Source: Pseudomonas fluorescens (lineage in GTDB: Bacteria > Pseudomonadota > Gammaproteobacteria > Pseudomonadales > Pseudomonadaceae). From it: a stretch of 64,000 bases of DNA. Shown one piece after another: positions 1 to 8,172 of this stretch (position 1 is the first letter of the stretch; each line of letters begins with the position of its first letter). Both the position numbers and the translations under genes were made by a program. The DNA lies in the NCBI RefSeq assembly GCF_001623525.1, contig NZ_CP015225.1:992001-1056000 (forward strand). The letters run 5' to 3'. A model generated the notes under the pieces. The model was not told where the DNA came from, did not search any database, and saw nothing but the letters and a program-made list of their open reading frames with translations.

Positions 1-284
1 GCGATATGGGCGGCGGCGGTCTGGCGCTCTCGGACCTTGGCGAGCAGTTGCGCAAAGAACATGAAAAGTCCTTTTTCGATCTGGCTGACCGATATGGCGT
101 GGCCGCTGACCGACGTCACTTCATTGAAGGACACCCTGTCGCGGTGCTGAATGCGTTCGCCGATGAGCAGCATATGGATGTGATTGTGATGGGCAGGGTC
201 CAGTCCCATGGCCTGGAAAAGCTTTTGGGTAGCACGACCGAACATACCCTGTACCAGGTAACTTGCAGCATCCTGGCCATCTAG
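1..284 (+). CDS. Universal stress protein (UspA family), C-terminal part
   Basis: The gene enters from the left edge, so its start is not visible. The readable 90-odd residues show the C-terminal half of a UspA domain: a beta strand followed by DVIVMGR, then the glycine-rich nucleotide-binding segment ending in LLGSTTEHTLYQVTCSILAI. In the family this loop (G-2x-G-9x-G-S/T) binds ATP. Here the serine/threonine of the loop is kept. Usp proteins are cytoplasmic and accumulate in starvation or oxygen limitation, which fits the stress-type genes that follow on the same strand. The stop codon is at 282-284, 52 bases before the phosphoribosyltransferase start, so the two may be cotranscribed. Confidence 0.85.
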   Translation, partial: DMGGGGLALSDLGEQLRKEHEKSFFDLADRYGVAADRRHFIEGHPVAVLNAFADEQHMDVIVMGRVQSHGLEKLLGSTTEHTLYQVTCSILAI

Positions 285-336
285 CGCGATCAGGATCGTC
301 CATAACGAAGCGACATCATTGCCTCAGGAGGTTCCC

Positions 337-1041
337 ATGATTCAGAGCCCCTCATTGCAAACCACTTTGCCGAACCGCGCCGAGGCCGGTCGGCGACTGG
401 TGGAGCCCTTGCTCAAATACGCCAACCGGCCTGACGCTGTCATCCTGGCCTTGCCCCGTGGCGGCGTCCCGGTGGCTTATGAAGTGGCGACGGCCCTGAA
501 CGTTCGCCTGGACCTGATGCTGGTGCGCAAGCTTGGTGTCCCGTCGCACCCGGAGTTTGCCATGGGCGCCATTGCCAGCGCAGGCATACAAATCCTCAAC
601 GACGAGGCGCTGCGGGTGCACCCGATCGACCGCGCCAGTTTCGAGGCCGTCGTCGCCCGGGAAACGCAGGAATTGTTGCGGCGCGAACAGGTGTATCGGG
701 GTAATCGCCCGCCGTTGCAGCTCAAGGACCAGGTCGTGATCCTGATCGACGATGGCCTGGCAACTGGGTCCTCCATGATGGCCGCGGTCCATGCGGTACG
801 CCTGCAGTCCCCGGCGCGCATTGTTGTCGCGGTGCCGGTTGCTCCCCTGGAAACGGTCGAGGCGTTGCGCAGTGAAGTGAATGAAGTGATTTGCCCGCTC
901 ATTCCCGAGTGGATGATGTCGATCGGTTATTGGTATTTGGATTTTGCCCAGACGTCGGACGCAGAAGTCATTGAGCTCATGCGCCAGGCCTGGCAGCGGG
1001 AAGCGGCGAGCGGTTGCGCGACGGAGCATCCTGATGCTTGA
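337..1041 (+). CDS. Phosphoribosyltransferase family protein
   Basis: 234-residue cytoplasmic protein of the type I PRTase fold. The PRPP-binding signature VILIDDGLATGSSM lies near residues 135-148, and the N-terminal LALPRGGVPVAYEVA segment is the usual start of the fold. ATG at 337 was chosen because AGGAGG at 326-331 sits five bases before it; a TTG at 319 lies upstream of that site. It overlaps the next gene by eight bases, so translation is probably coupled. In Mycobacterium tuberculosis Rv0571c the same two domains (PRTase and dienelactone-hydrolase-like) are fused in one protein, as far as I recall, which supports a joint function. The substrate is unknown. Confidence 0.85.
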   Translation: MIQSPSLQTTLPNRAEAGRRLVEPLLKYANRPDAVILALPRGGVPVAYEVATALNVRLDLMLVRKLGVPSHPEFAMGAIASAGIQILNDEALRVHPIDRASFEAVVARETQELLRREQVYRGNRPPLQLKDQVVILIDDGLATGSSMMAAVHAVRLQSPARIVVAVPVAPLETVEALRSEVNEVICPLIPEWMMSIGYWYLDFAQTSDAEVIELMRQAWQREAASGCATEHPDA

Positions 1042-1729
1042 ACCTCAATCTCGATCCATCGACCTGCCAGGCGTCGAGTTATCGGCCGACTTGCGTTTGC
1101 CGGTGAACACCCGCGCCCTGGTGATCTTCGTCCATGGCAGCGGCAGTGGTCGTACCAGCCCACGCAATCAATACGTGGCCGATGTCCTGGCCCGTCGTGG
1201 CCTGGGGTCGCTGTTGTTCGACCTGCTCACCGGACCGGAGCAGCGCATGGACAATCTGACCGGGGAGTTGCGTTTCGATATTCCCTTGTTGGCCAAGCGC
1301 CTGATCCAGGTGATTGACTGGGCCCGCCGCGACCCTGAACTGCGCGCGCTGCGGATCGGTCTGTTTGGCGCCAGCACTGGTGCAGCTGCGGCGCTGGTGG
1401 CGGCTGCCGAGCGCGCGGATGCGGTCGCGGCAGTGGTCAGCCGGGGAGGGCGAACCGACCTGGCGGGGCCGGCGTTGGTCAGGGTGGAGGCGCCGACCTT
1501 GCAGATTGTCGGTGCACAAGACCCACTGGTGTTGGGTTTGAATGACCAGATTCGCCGGGTCCTTCGGTGTGAGCAGGCATTGGAAGTCGTGGCGGGTGCC
1601 ACGCATCTTTTCGAAGAGCCCGGCACCTTGGAGGAAGTCGCCAGGCTTACCGGCGACTGGTTTGAGAAATACCTGCTGGTTTCCAAGCCCACAACAAATT
1701 GCCTACCTCCTCATACGCCAAACGGATAG
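1034..1729 (+). CDS. Dienelactone-hydrolase-like alpha/beta hydrolase
   Basis: 231-residue alpha/beta hydrolase. The oxyanion-hole region reads VIFVHGSGSGRTS (about residues 34-46). The nucleophile elbow is GLFGASTGAAAAL, with serine in G-A-S-T-G. An aspartate in IVGAQDPLV and a histidine in GATHLFEEPG complete the likely catalytic triad. ATG at 1034 overlaps the end of the PRTase gene by eight bases. The 3' end overlaps the convergent erythromycin-esterase-like gene by 19 bases. The natural ester or lactone substrate cannot be told. Its constant partnership with a PRTase in other genomes suggests a shared step in stress metabolism, which is inference. Confidence 0.85.
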   Translation: MLEPQSRSIDLPGVELSADLRLPVNTRALVIFVHGSGSGRTSPRNQYVADVLARRGLGSLLFDLLTGPEQRMDNLTGELRFDIPLLAKRLIQVIDWARRDPELRALRIGLFGASTGAAAALVAAAERADAVAAVVSRGGRTDLAGPALVRVEAPTLQIVGAQDPLVLGLNDQIRRVLRCEQALEVVAGATHLFEEPGTLEEVARLTGDWFEKYLLVSKPTTNCLPPHTPNG

Positions 1730-3078
1730 GTTTCGTCCTCCGGTTCCAGTTGCTGGTTTTGCGGCAGGGGCAGCGCCGTGACCGGCCTGGTTTGCTCGAA
1801 CCAGATCATGGCATCGAATTGTTCGGTCAGTACCGACTCGAAGTAGTGACTGAAACGCTCGCTCTCGGGGCGGTAAATCACCCCGATGGCCCGTTCCAGC
1901 AAAGGGGTGGACAACACGCGTCGCAGTTCTTTTCGCTGCGGATCTCGCCAATCGGTCAGGGACGCCGCAACCCCGGCTTTGAGGAACTGATGTTCCCAGC
2001 TGTCCGGTCGGGAAGGGCGAATGTCCTTGATCCGCATCTCTCCGTCCCAGTCATCGGCGGCAGCCACCTGGCCTCTGTCGGTAGCCATGCCGATCAAGAC
2101 GGCGTCGCGCCCATAGGTGCTACGGCACAGTTGGCCGATGTTGAACTGCCCCTTCCAACCCATTTCCGTGGCGCCTGCATTGCCGATATGGGAGTTGTGC
2201 GCCCAAACCACCGCCTTGGCGTGCGGCCCCCGATGTTCGAGTAAGGCACGCAACGTCTCGAACATGTGTCGGTCCCGCAGGTTCCAGGAGAGCGCCGATC
2301 CTCGATAAACCGCGCGGTAATACTGTTCCGCCGCCACCACCACCTTGGCGTTCTGCGTCGCGTTGAAGAACGCTTCGTCGTCGCGGATGAGCCCGGCCAA
2401 TTGCTCGGCCAGCATGACGTTGAGCTGCTCGACCACCGCTTGTTCGCAGGGCATCACACCGTCGCGCTCGACAAAATGACCATACAACGCGGGATCATCC
2501 TGCCACGGAGTCAAGCAACCATAGCGTCGCCGGGCTTCATGGGCCAGGTGTGGGTCGACCCGTTCCAAATAGCCCAGGACTTCATGAATGGAATTGCGCA
2601 GGCTGTAGACGTCCAGGCCACGGAACTCGACTCGTTGTTCGGCAGCCAGCGGATGATTGTGTCCATGCAGCCAACGGGTGAAAGCCTTGACTTCGCTGTT
2701 GCGCCACATCCAGGTCGGGAACCTGCTGAAGATGTGGCGTTTCCACGCCGAATGCGCCAGCCCCCGGACGTACTGGTCGACATGACCGGCATCCGGCCAG
2801 TCGGCTTCAACCGCCACGATATTGAATCCGTGACGCTCGATCAGCCGTTGGGTAATCGCCGCCCTGGCTAGATAGAATTCGTGGGTTCCATGGCTCGCCT
2901 CGCCGATCAACACCACGCGCGCGTCGGCGTAGCGATCGAACAGTTCGGCAAAGCCCGGTGAGTCCAGGTCCGGCAGTGGTTCTGCGTATTGACGCAGCAA
3001 AGGGGCGATGTGGGCTCTATCAACGTGATATTGCCGGCCGTAGAGCTTTTCCATCAGTTTTTGCGAAGGTGAGTTCAT
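1711..3078 (-). CDS. Erythromycin esterase family protein
   Basis: 455-residue protein of the EreA/EreB-like superfamily. The conserved LIGEASHGTHEF and VAVEADWPDAG blocks, near residues 55-100, supply the histidine and glutamate thought to act in hydrolysis, and a second histidine motif WAHNSHIGNA lies in the C-terminal half. Despite the name, chromosomal members in stress clusters are not proven macrolide esterases. ATG at 3078 is preferred over ATG 3087, because GAGGG directly abuts the latter and is well spaced for the former. An ANR-type box at 3248-3261 lies upstream and could drive it. Confidence 0.85.
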   Translation of the reverse strand: MNSPSQKLMEKLYGRQYHVDRAHIAPLLRQYAEPLPDLDSPGFAELFDRYADARVVLIGEASHGTHEFYLARAAITQRLIERHGFNIVAVEADWPDAGHVDQYVRGLAHSAWKRHIFSRFPTWMWRNSEVKAFTRWLHGHNHPLAAEQRVEFRGLDVYSLRNSIHEVLGYLERVDPHLAHEARRRYGCLTPWQDDPALYGHFVERDGVMPCEQAVVEQLNVMLAEQLAGLIRDDEAFFNATQNAKVVVAAEQYYRAVYRGSALSWNLRDRHMFETLRALLEHRGPHAKAVVWAHNSHIGNAGATEMGWKGQFNIGQLCRSTYGRDAVLIGMATDRGQVAAADDWDGEMRIKDIRPSRPDSWEHQFLKAGVAASLTDWRDPQRKELRRVLSTPLLERAIGVIYRPESERFSHYFESVLTEQFDAMIWFEQTRPVTALPLPQNQQLEPEDETYPFGV

Positions 3079-3570
3079 GAACGTCATCCCTCAAAAGTTG
3101 AGCCACTGGTGGCCGTATGACGTTTATGTCCATCCGACGCCGCACCGCCCGGAATCATTGCGCAGGTTCTCGACACGGTGCGTTAACGCTTCGAACCTGC
3201 TGCCTTCGCCTGTTTAATTACTCCTACACCGTGCTGCCGGGGATGGGTTGAGGTTAATCAATAAAGGCTCGAATCCTCCAAGAAAGGATAAACCTCTATG
3301 CAAGCAACCCATGAGCAGCCGTACCACTGCTCATGGCGCGATCCTTCAGGCGGGTCTGATCTACATCAAGGTCGAGGAAGTGGGATCGGCGATGCTGGTG
3401 CCATCCACCCCACTGCGTCGGGATTGCGCCATGCCCCACCCGGACGGAACGCCGCTATCGCCATGGCCTTGCACGTGAGCTGCTATCAAGCCTGCGCACG
3501 ATTGGAGGCACGAACCGATCCTGAAGCGTTGCATGCCTCGGAGAAAGCGCGTCTCGAGCAGGCCATTGAT
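3079..3570. other. Intergenic stretch with an ANR-type box and a weak ORF
   Basis: No convincing gene lies here. It holds the likely promoter of the erythromycin-esterase-like gene and an ANR-type box. An ATG at 3298 follows AAGGA at 3284-3288, and the plus-strand frame stays open into the antisense of the BON gene, but its predicted protein matches nothing I recognise and its composition changes at the overlap. A short real peptide from 3298 cannot be excluded, because the ANR box is upstream of it as well. Confidence 0.4.
3248..3261. promoter_or_regulatory. Putative ANR/FNR box
   Basis: TTGAGGTTAATCAA matches the TTGAT-N4-ATCAA consensus at nine of ten fixed positions and keeps the TTGA-N6-TCAA core. 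It lies 170 bases before the erythromycin-esterase-like start on the minus strand. ANR is the Pseudomonas oxygen-sensing regulator; binding here is inferred from sequence only. Confidence 0.6.
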
Positions 3571-4218
3571 TCAGGCGATCAGCAAATGATCCTCCACCGT
3601 GTTGACCCCCGGCACAGACCACGCGGCCCGTTCCGCGATCTGGCGTTCACGCCACAGATGCACTCTGCCTTCAAGCTTGACCACGCTGCCTTCAACCTTG
3701 ATTTGAATCGCCTTGGCGTCGATTTCGGCATTGCGTTTAAGCGCTTCTTCGATGCGTCGCTGGATATCGGCCACGGCGACCCGGGGACGAAGCGTGAGCC
3801 GGTTGTCCACGCCGACCACCCCCGAAAGTTTGCGTACGGCCCGTTCTGCCGTTTCCTTCTGGTACTGCCAGTCCACCTGGCCTTCCAGGCTGATCCAGCC
3901 GTTCTCCACAATCACCTTGACGGCGCCTATTGGAAGATCGGAACTCCAATCAATGATGTGCAGCGCACGAGTGGCGATGGCGTCATCCGTTGTGCCGGCA
4001 TCCTTGTGCAGTCTTACCTGCAGTTCTTCGGCCACTGCGCGCACACCCTTCACCGCCTTGACGGCACGTTCGGCGCTGATTTTCTGGGCGTAGTCGCTGA
4101 CGTGGCCAGTCAGGGTGACAACCCCTTTGTGTACGGCAACGCCAATGTCGGCAGCATCGATGTCGGGCTGGAATTCAAGCTCTTCCAGGATAGTGTTACG
4201 CAGGCTCAGATCACTCAT
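3571..4218 (-). CDS. BON-domain protein (three BON domains, OsmY-like)
   Basis: 215-residue protein built from three BON domains at about residues 1-70, 75-145 and 148-215. Each shows the alternating VxVxxGxVxLxGxV strand pattern (GVVTLTGHV, GWISLEGQV, SVVKLEGRV). BON domains are thought to bind phospholipid or membrane surfaces. OsmY is periplasmic, but no signal peptide is visible here, so this copy is probably cytoplasmic. GAGGAC lies eight bases before the ATG. The protein is divergent from the ATPase gene, with an ANR-type box between them, so both may respond to low oxygen. Confidence 0.85.
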   Translation of the reverse strand: MSDLSLRNTILEELEFQPDIDAADIGVAVHKGVVTLTGHVSDYAQKISAERAVKAVKGVRAVAEELQVRLHKDAGTTDDAIATRALHIIDWSSDLPIGAVKVIVENGWISLEGQVDWQYQKETAERAVRKLSGVVGVDNRLTLRPRVAVADIQRRIEEALKRNAEIDAKAIQIKVEGSVVKLEGRVHLWRERQIAERAAWSVPGVNTVEDHLLIA

Positions 4219-4235
4219 GACGATGTCCTCTGAAG

Positions 4236-4267
4236 AAGGGGCAGGATTTGCCCGCTCCCCTTTTTTT
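4236..4267 (+). terminator. Hairpin followed by a T run
   Basis: GGGCA-ggatt-TGCCC (4239-4253) within a longer AAGGGG/CCCCTT pairing is followed by seven T at 4261-4267. It looks like a plus-strand intrinsic terminator, yet it sits between two divergent genes with no clear upstream plus-strand gene. It may instead be part of the BON promoter/leader. Confidence 0.35.
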
Positions 4268-4289
4268 ACCCTTGGGCAGCGTCAGCACA

Positions 4290-4303
4290 TTGAGTTAGGT
4301 CAA
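4290..4303. promoter_or_regulatory. Putative ANR/FNR box between BON and ATPase genes
   Basis: TTGAGTTAGGTCAA has the TTGA-N6-TCAA core of ANR/FNR sites and eight of ten consensus positions. A TAAAAA -10-like element on the minus strand at about 4263-4268 is at roughly the right distance for a class II promoter toward the BON gene. Confidence 0.5.
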
Positions 4304-4445
4304 GTAGATCGCAGTGCTCGTTGGCCGTTGATCGACAGGTAAGGGCCATGCCCCGAGGGGCAACGACACAGAGGCGGTTCAAGCCCTGAGCGCGCTGCCA
4401 AGATCCGCGCAGCGAGGCAGGCCAAGCGTTTATGAGGGACTTTTT

Positions 4446-6728
4446 ATGCTCGATAAATGGCTGGATCCCGTTCTCTTGCTGCTCACCGCACTGACGCTGG
4501 TGGCAGGGGCCGTTGCGCATGTCGCACAGCAACCAGAGTGGGCATCGATAGGCTGGGCGGCGGGCAGCCTGGTGATGGCTGGGGTCCTGCTGGTTGAAAT
4601 CCTGAAGCGCCTGTCCCGGGGCGAGGGTGGTGTCGACCTGATCGCCCTGCTGTCGATCACCGCCGCTCTGATCTTTGGGCAGGCCCTGGTGGCAGCGCTA
4701 ATTGCCTTGATGCTGGCGAGCGGCCGGATCCTGGAGTTTTTCACCCGCCAACGTGCCGAGCGGGAGCTCAGGGCGCTCATTGATCGGGCGCCACGTTTTG
4801 CGTGGGTGCAGGAGGAGGGCGGCCTACGCAAAATCCCTGTTGAGCAGGTCCAGCCCGAGCAAACATTACTGGTGCGGCTGGGGGAAGTGATTCCGGTTGA
4901 TGGTCGCTTGCTGAGCCCTGTGGCCATTCTCGACGAATCGGCGCTCAGCGGCGAATCGTTACCCCTGACACGCCGGGAAGGTGAGCAACTGTCCAGCGGG
5001 GTTTCCAATGTCGGTGCCTCCATCCTGCTCATCGCCACCAGCACGGCGGCGCAAAGCACCTACGCCGGGATCGTGCGCCTGGCCGAGGCGGCACGCCGTT
5101 CGCGGGCGCCTTTCGTACGCCTGGCTGACCGTTATGCGCTGTTCTTCATCCCCTTGACGTTGCTGATGGCGGCCGCGGCTTGGTACATGAGTGGCGATGC
5201 CTTGCGGGCACTGGCGGTGCTGGTGGTGGCCACGCCGTGCCCTTTGATACTGGCGGTGCCGATTGCCATCATGTCCGGTATCTCGCGGGCGGCGCGGCGT
5301 GGGATTCTGGTCAAGGATGGCGTGACCCTGGAAGCGCTGGCCGGCATTAAACAGGTATTCCTCGACAAGACCGGCACCTTGACCAGCGGGCATGCCCGCT
5401 TGCAGTCGATCGAGACGAACGGCCCCATCGATCCGCAACGCCTGCTTGGCCTGGCCGCTTCACTCGCCCAGGCTTCGACACACCCCATCTCCCAGGCCAT
5501 CGTCGACGCGGCGCATCAGCGCAAACTACTGCTGTACGTTCCGCAAGGGGTAGAGGAGAGTCCTGGTGCAGGGCTATCTGGGCAGGTCGACGGTGTACAG
5601 GTGCGTTTTGGCACATTGTCGTTTGCCAATCACGATGCGCCCGTGAGCGACTGGGCCACCACCATGCTGCGCCACATGGATTACCAGGCATGCAGCGCAA
5701 GCTTCGTCGCAGTGGACGGCGAGCTCGCTGGCCTGCTGGTTTTCCTGGACACCGTTCGGCGCGAAACCCCGCAAACCCTGCGTCGACTACGCAGTAGAGG
5801 GATTGAACGGATCGTCATGCTCACCGGGGATCGCCTGGAAACTGCCGAGATGATTGCCCTGTCCGCCGGGATAGATGAACTGCGTGCCGGGTTGAGTCCC
5901 GAGGATAAAGTGCAGGCTGTACAGCAGGGTTGCCTGCACGCCAGCACATTGATGGTCGGTGATGGCATCAACGACGCCCCCGCGCTGGCGGCGGCCAACG
6001 TCGGCGTGGCGATGGGGGCCAGCGGTGTCACCGCTTCTGCGCAAGCGGCGGGCGTTGTGCTGCTGGTTGATCGCCTCGATCGCCTGGTCGAGGCATTGGA
6101 CATCGCCCGGCGAACCCGCTTTATCGCCCGGCAAGGCGTCCTGGTGGGGATGGGAATGTCATTGCTGGCCATGGCGCTGGCGGCCCTCGGTTATCTACCG
6201 CCGTTGATTGGCGCCGTGGTGCAGGAGGGCATTGACGTGGTGATCATCGTTAACGCCTTGCGCGCCTTGGGGCCGCTGCGGGCGCTGGGGAAAAGAAAGC
6301 TGACCGCTGAGTATATTGATCACCTGCAAGCTGAACACCAGCAACTCTCTGCTCTAACGAGCGATCTGCACCGACTGGCCAATGACTTTGCCCAGCGACC
6401 ACCTGAGCAGGCACGGGCTGACCTGGCGGAATTGGTCAACTATCTGCAGACCTCACTGGCGCAGCATGAGCGCGAAGATGAGCGCACGTTGTATCCACTG
6501 CTGATGCGAAACTTGGCCGGTGAGGACCCGCTATCGGCCATGAGCCACGTCCACAGGGAGATTTTTCGCCTGATCCATTTGCTGGCGCGCATGAACGACG
6601 ACTTCAGTTGCGCCCCCGCCACGGCAACTGCCGATGAGATCCAGCACCAACTGATCCGCCTGGACACCTTGGTGCAACTGCATTTTGAACAGGAGGAAGA
6701 ACTGTTTCGCTATCTGGATGGGCGCTAG
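4446..6728 (+). CDS. P1B-type metal-transporting ATPase with C-terminal hemerythrin domain
   Basis: 760-residue inner-membrane pump. There is no N-terminal HMA domain. Membrane helices at the start are followed by the actuator loop with SALSGESLPL, then a metal-site helix with ATPCPLIL (TPCP near residue 263), the phosphorylation motif DKTGTLT (D near 307), and VGDGINDAPAL near 505. After the last membrane helices a hemerythrin-like four-helix domain fills about residues 620-760, with helices carrying HQQLS, AQHEREDERTLYP, HVHREIFRLIH and HFEQEEELFRYL. TPCP plus a hemerythrin tail is the signature of the P1B-5 subgroup; characterised members such as Sinorhizobium Nia respond to nickel and iron. 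Fe/Ni export with sensing of iron or oxygen by the tail is therefore the best guess. GAGGGA precedes the ATG. Confidence 0.88.
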   Translation: MLDKWLDPVLLLLTALTLVAGAVAHVAQQPEWASIGWAAGSLVMAGVLLVEILKRLSRGEGGVDLIALLSITAALIFGQALVAALIALMLASGRILEFFTRQRAERELRALIDRAPRFAWVQEEGGLRKIPVEQVQPEQTLLVRLGEVIPVDGRLLSPVAILDESALSGESLPLTRREGEQLSSGVSNVGASILLIATSTAAQSTYAGIVRLAEAARRSRAPFVRLADRYALFFIPLTLLMAAAAWYMSGDALRALAVLVVATPCPLILAVPIAIMSGISRAARRGILVKDGVTLEALAGIKQVFLDKTGTLTSGHARLQSIETNGPIDPQRLLGLAASLAQASTHPISQAIVDAAHQRKLLLYVPQGVEESPGAGLSGQVDGVQVRFGTLSFANHDAPVSDWATTMLRHMDYQACSASFVAVDGELAGLLVFLDTVRRETPQTLRRLRSRGIERIVMLTGDRLETAEMIALSAGIDELRAGLSPEDKVQAVQQGCLHASTLMVGDGINDAPALAAANVGVAMGASGVTASAQAAGVVLLVDRLDRLVEALDIARRTRFIARQGVLVGMGMSLLAMALAALGYLPPLIGAVVQEGIDVVIIVNALRALGPLRALGKRKLTAEYIDHLQAEHQQLSALTSDLHRLANDFAQRPPEQARADLAELVNYLQTSLAQHEREDERTLYPLLMRNLAGEDPLSAMSHVHREIFRLIHLLARMNDDFSCAPATATADEIQHQLIRLDTLVQLHFEQEEELFRYLDGR

Positions 6729-7112
6729 CGATTGAAGCCGGGCAAAAAGACCGTGCTGTCAGTCCTTCAAAGGCTGTCCGGGTCGCCAAAGAAGACATTT
6801 TGACTGGGCTCTAGAACGGTGGTTCTAGCCTGAAAAAACTAGTTGTACCCCCAGTTTTGCCCCCATTCGCACCGGGTGTGAGAGATCGCGAATGGCGATT
6901 TCTGACGGACTCCAGTATGGCAGCGACTGGTATTCAGTGCGTCTGGGGGAAGGGGGCTTACCTTGGATTTAACAAGGTTCAACCAGAGCGGTATTGCCGG
7001 TCGAAGCCGCACGTAACACTTAAGTCCGTACGGCCTCGCTTAGCTCAGCTAGCGTCGTTTGGTTGACACACCATCAGACCTGAGCGCTGAACTCACTTTA
7101 AAGCAATTGTGC
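6729..7112. other. Non-coding stretch around repeat copy A
   Basis: 384 bases between the ATPase and the SDR. Apart from repeat copy A, no supported gene was found. A short plus-strand reading from ATG 6891 stops after about 22 codons and resembles nothing. It marks the probable junction between the conserved stress cluster and the accessory DNA. Confidence 0.5.
6771..6912 (+). repeat. Direct repeat, copy A
   Basis: First of three same-strand copies (others at 45943 and 63551). Shared blocks include GCTGTCCGG, AACATTTTGACTGGGCTC-like sequence (here GACATTTTGACTGGGCTC), CCTGAAAAAA and the paired CCCCCAGTTTTGCCCCCA. This copy also has a perfect stem, CTAGAAC-GGTG-GTTCTAG (6811-6828). Copy A aligns with copy C over about 130 bases and with copy B over about 65. 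It may be an end or attachment region of an integrative element. Confidence 0.6.
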
Positions 7113-7904
7113 TTATGACTTGGAGCTCGGTCGCCCTGGGATATGGCTCAGTATCGATTTGGAGAAGCCACCATCCACACATATATCCTGTCCCGTGACA
7201 TATGCCGATAAGGGGCTAATGAGAAATTCGATCACGTTCGCGATATCCACGGGCTCACCGATTCTCGCCAGCGGAATGATTGCTTCCCGTGCTTTCTTGA
7301 TCTGGGGGTCGGTATACATTTTTTCCGACATCGGCGTACGGGTCATTCCTGGGGATACCACGTTGACACGGATCCCGTCAGGAGCCCACTCCAGCGCGAG
7401 CGTCTGGGCCAGCATTGTCAAGGCTGCCTTGGTGGGGCTGTACGCGCCTGAGCCAGCATGGGGAGTCTGGCCAGACATCGACGAGGTAAAGCACGCCGAG
7501 CCTCGGCTCTCGCGCAAATGCGGGTAGCTGGCTTTGGCAAGCAGCCAGGCGCCGCGAAGATTGACGGAGAACATGTCGTCCCAGTCCGCAATGGACAAAT
7601 CACAGATTGCGCCAGGGCTGGCGATGCCGGCATTCGCAACCAACGCGTCGAGCCCACCGAACTCCGCCACTGCAGCTGCCACAAGTTGGCTTGGGACCTC
7701 AGGGTCGCCAAGATCCCCTAACAATGCGATGGCGATGCCGCCCATGGCCTCAATGGATCGAACGACTTCTTCCTGAGCAGTAGTGGGTGTGTGCCCGCAT
7801 ACCGCAATTTTCGGCTGCGAGCCTCGGGCAAGGGCCGCCTCCGCGATCCTAAGGCATGCAGACGCACCGATACCGCTACTACCGCCACTGACCAAAGCTC
7901 TCAT
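7113..7904 (-). CDS. SDR family oxidoreductase
   Basis: 263-residue classical short-chain dehydrogenase. The cofactor motif is SGGSSGIGAS at the extreme N-terminus, NAG occurs as VANAGIAS, catalytic serine lies in TSSMSG, and the YxxxK motif is YSPTK. The C-terminus ends with a typical ITGQxxCVDGG-like segment (VTGQDICVDGGF). ATG at 7904 is chosen because AAGGAG sits just before it; an in-frame ATG at 7979 would add a 25-residue non-homologous leader. It is divergent from the TIM-barrel isomerase gene. The substrate is probably a sugar, polyol or hydroaromatic alcohol, but this is not determined by sequence. Confidence 0.88.
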   Translation of the reverse strand: MRALVSGGSSGIGASACLRIAEAALARGSQPKIAVCGHTPTTAQEEVVRSIEAMGGIAIALLGDLGDPEVPSQLVAAAVAEFGGLDALVANAGIASPGAICDLSIADWDDMFSVNLRGAWLLAKASYPHLRESRGSACFTSSMSGQTPHAGSGAYSPTKAALTMLAQTLALEWAPDGIRVNVVSPGMTRTPMSEKMYTDPQIKKAREAIIPLARIGEPVDIANVIEFLISPLSAYVTGQDICVDGGFSKSILSHIPGRPSSKS

Positions 7905-7991
7905 TGGGCACTCCTTCTTATAGTTAGACATTGAGGTAAAAGAGGCTTGTAAAGTACGAAAATAGATTTCGCTTTGCAATCAAATTGACAA

Positions 7992-8006
7992 TGGAATTTG
8001 ATTCCG
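7992..8006. promoter_or_regulatory. Putative IclR-type operator
   Basis: TGGAATTTGATTCCG is a near palindrome of the form TGGAA-N5-TTCC(A), the E. coli IclR consensus being TGGAAATNATTTCCA. It lies in the divergent space between the SDR and TIM-barrel genes. Two similar sites are at 13763 and 19852. Confidence 0.4.
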
Positions 8007-8172
8007 ATATCGTTTTTTCGTAGTCAAATACCCTTGCCACTGCAGTGTCTATAGCTATCCAGATTCATCCATCGTCGCGTTTTTCAGCTAGCGATAGTGG
8101 TCAGGTACAAAATCCATAATACGAATGGCCCGCTTCACTCCAGCGAATACTCAACTGAAAGGATGTTTCGAT

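Noticed and set aside
2266..2871. 201-codon plus-strand frame in the erythromycin-esterase-like gene
   Set aside because: Shadow frame with no ribosome site or domain.
1711..3078. Macrolide resistance gene
   Set aside because: Family membership only; the context is a stress cluster and many chromosomal relatives do not act on macrolides.
3298..4233. 311-codon plus-strand frame from an ATG with a ribosome-like site
   Set aside because: Most of it is antisense to the BON gene. Only the first 90 codons are independent and they resemble no family, so it is mentioned only as a possibility.
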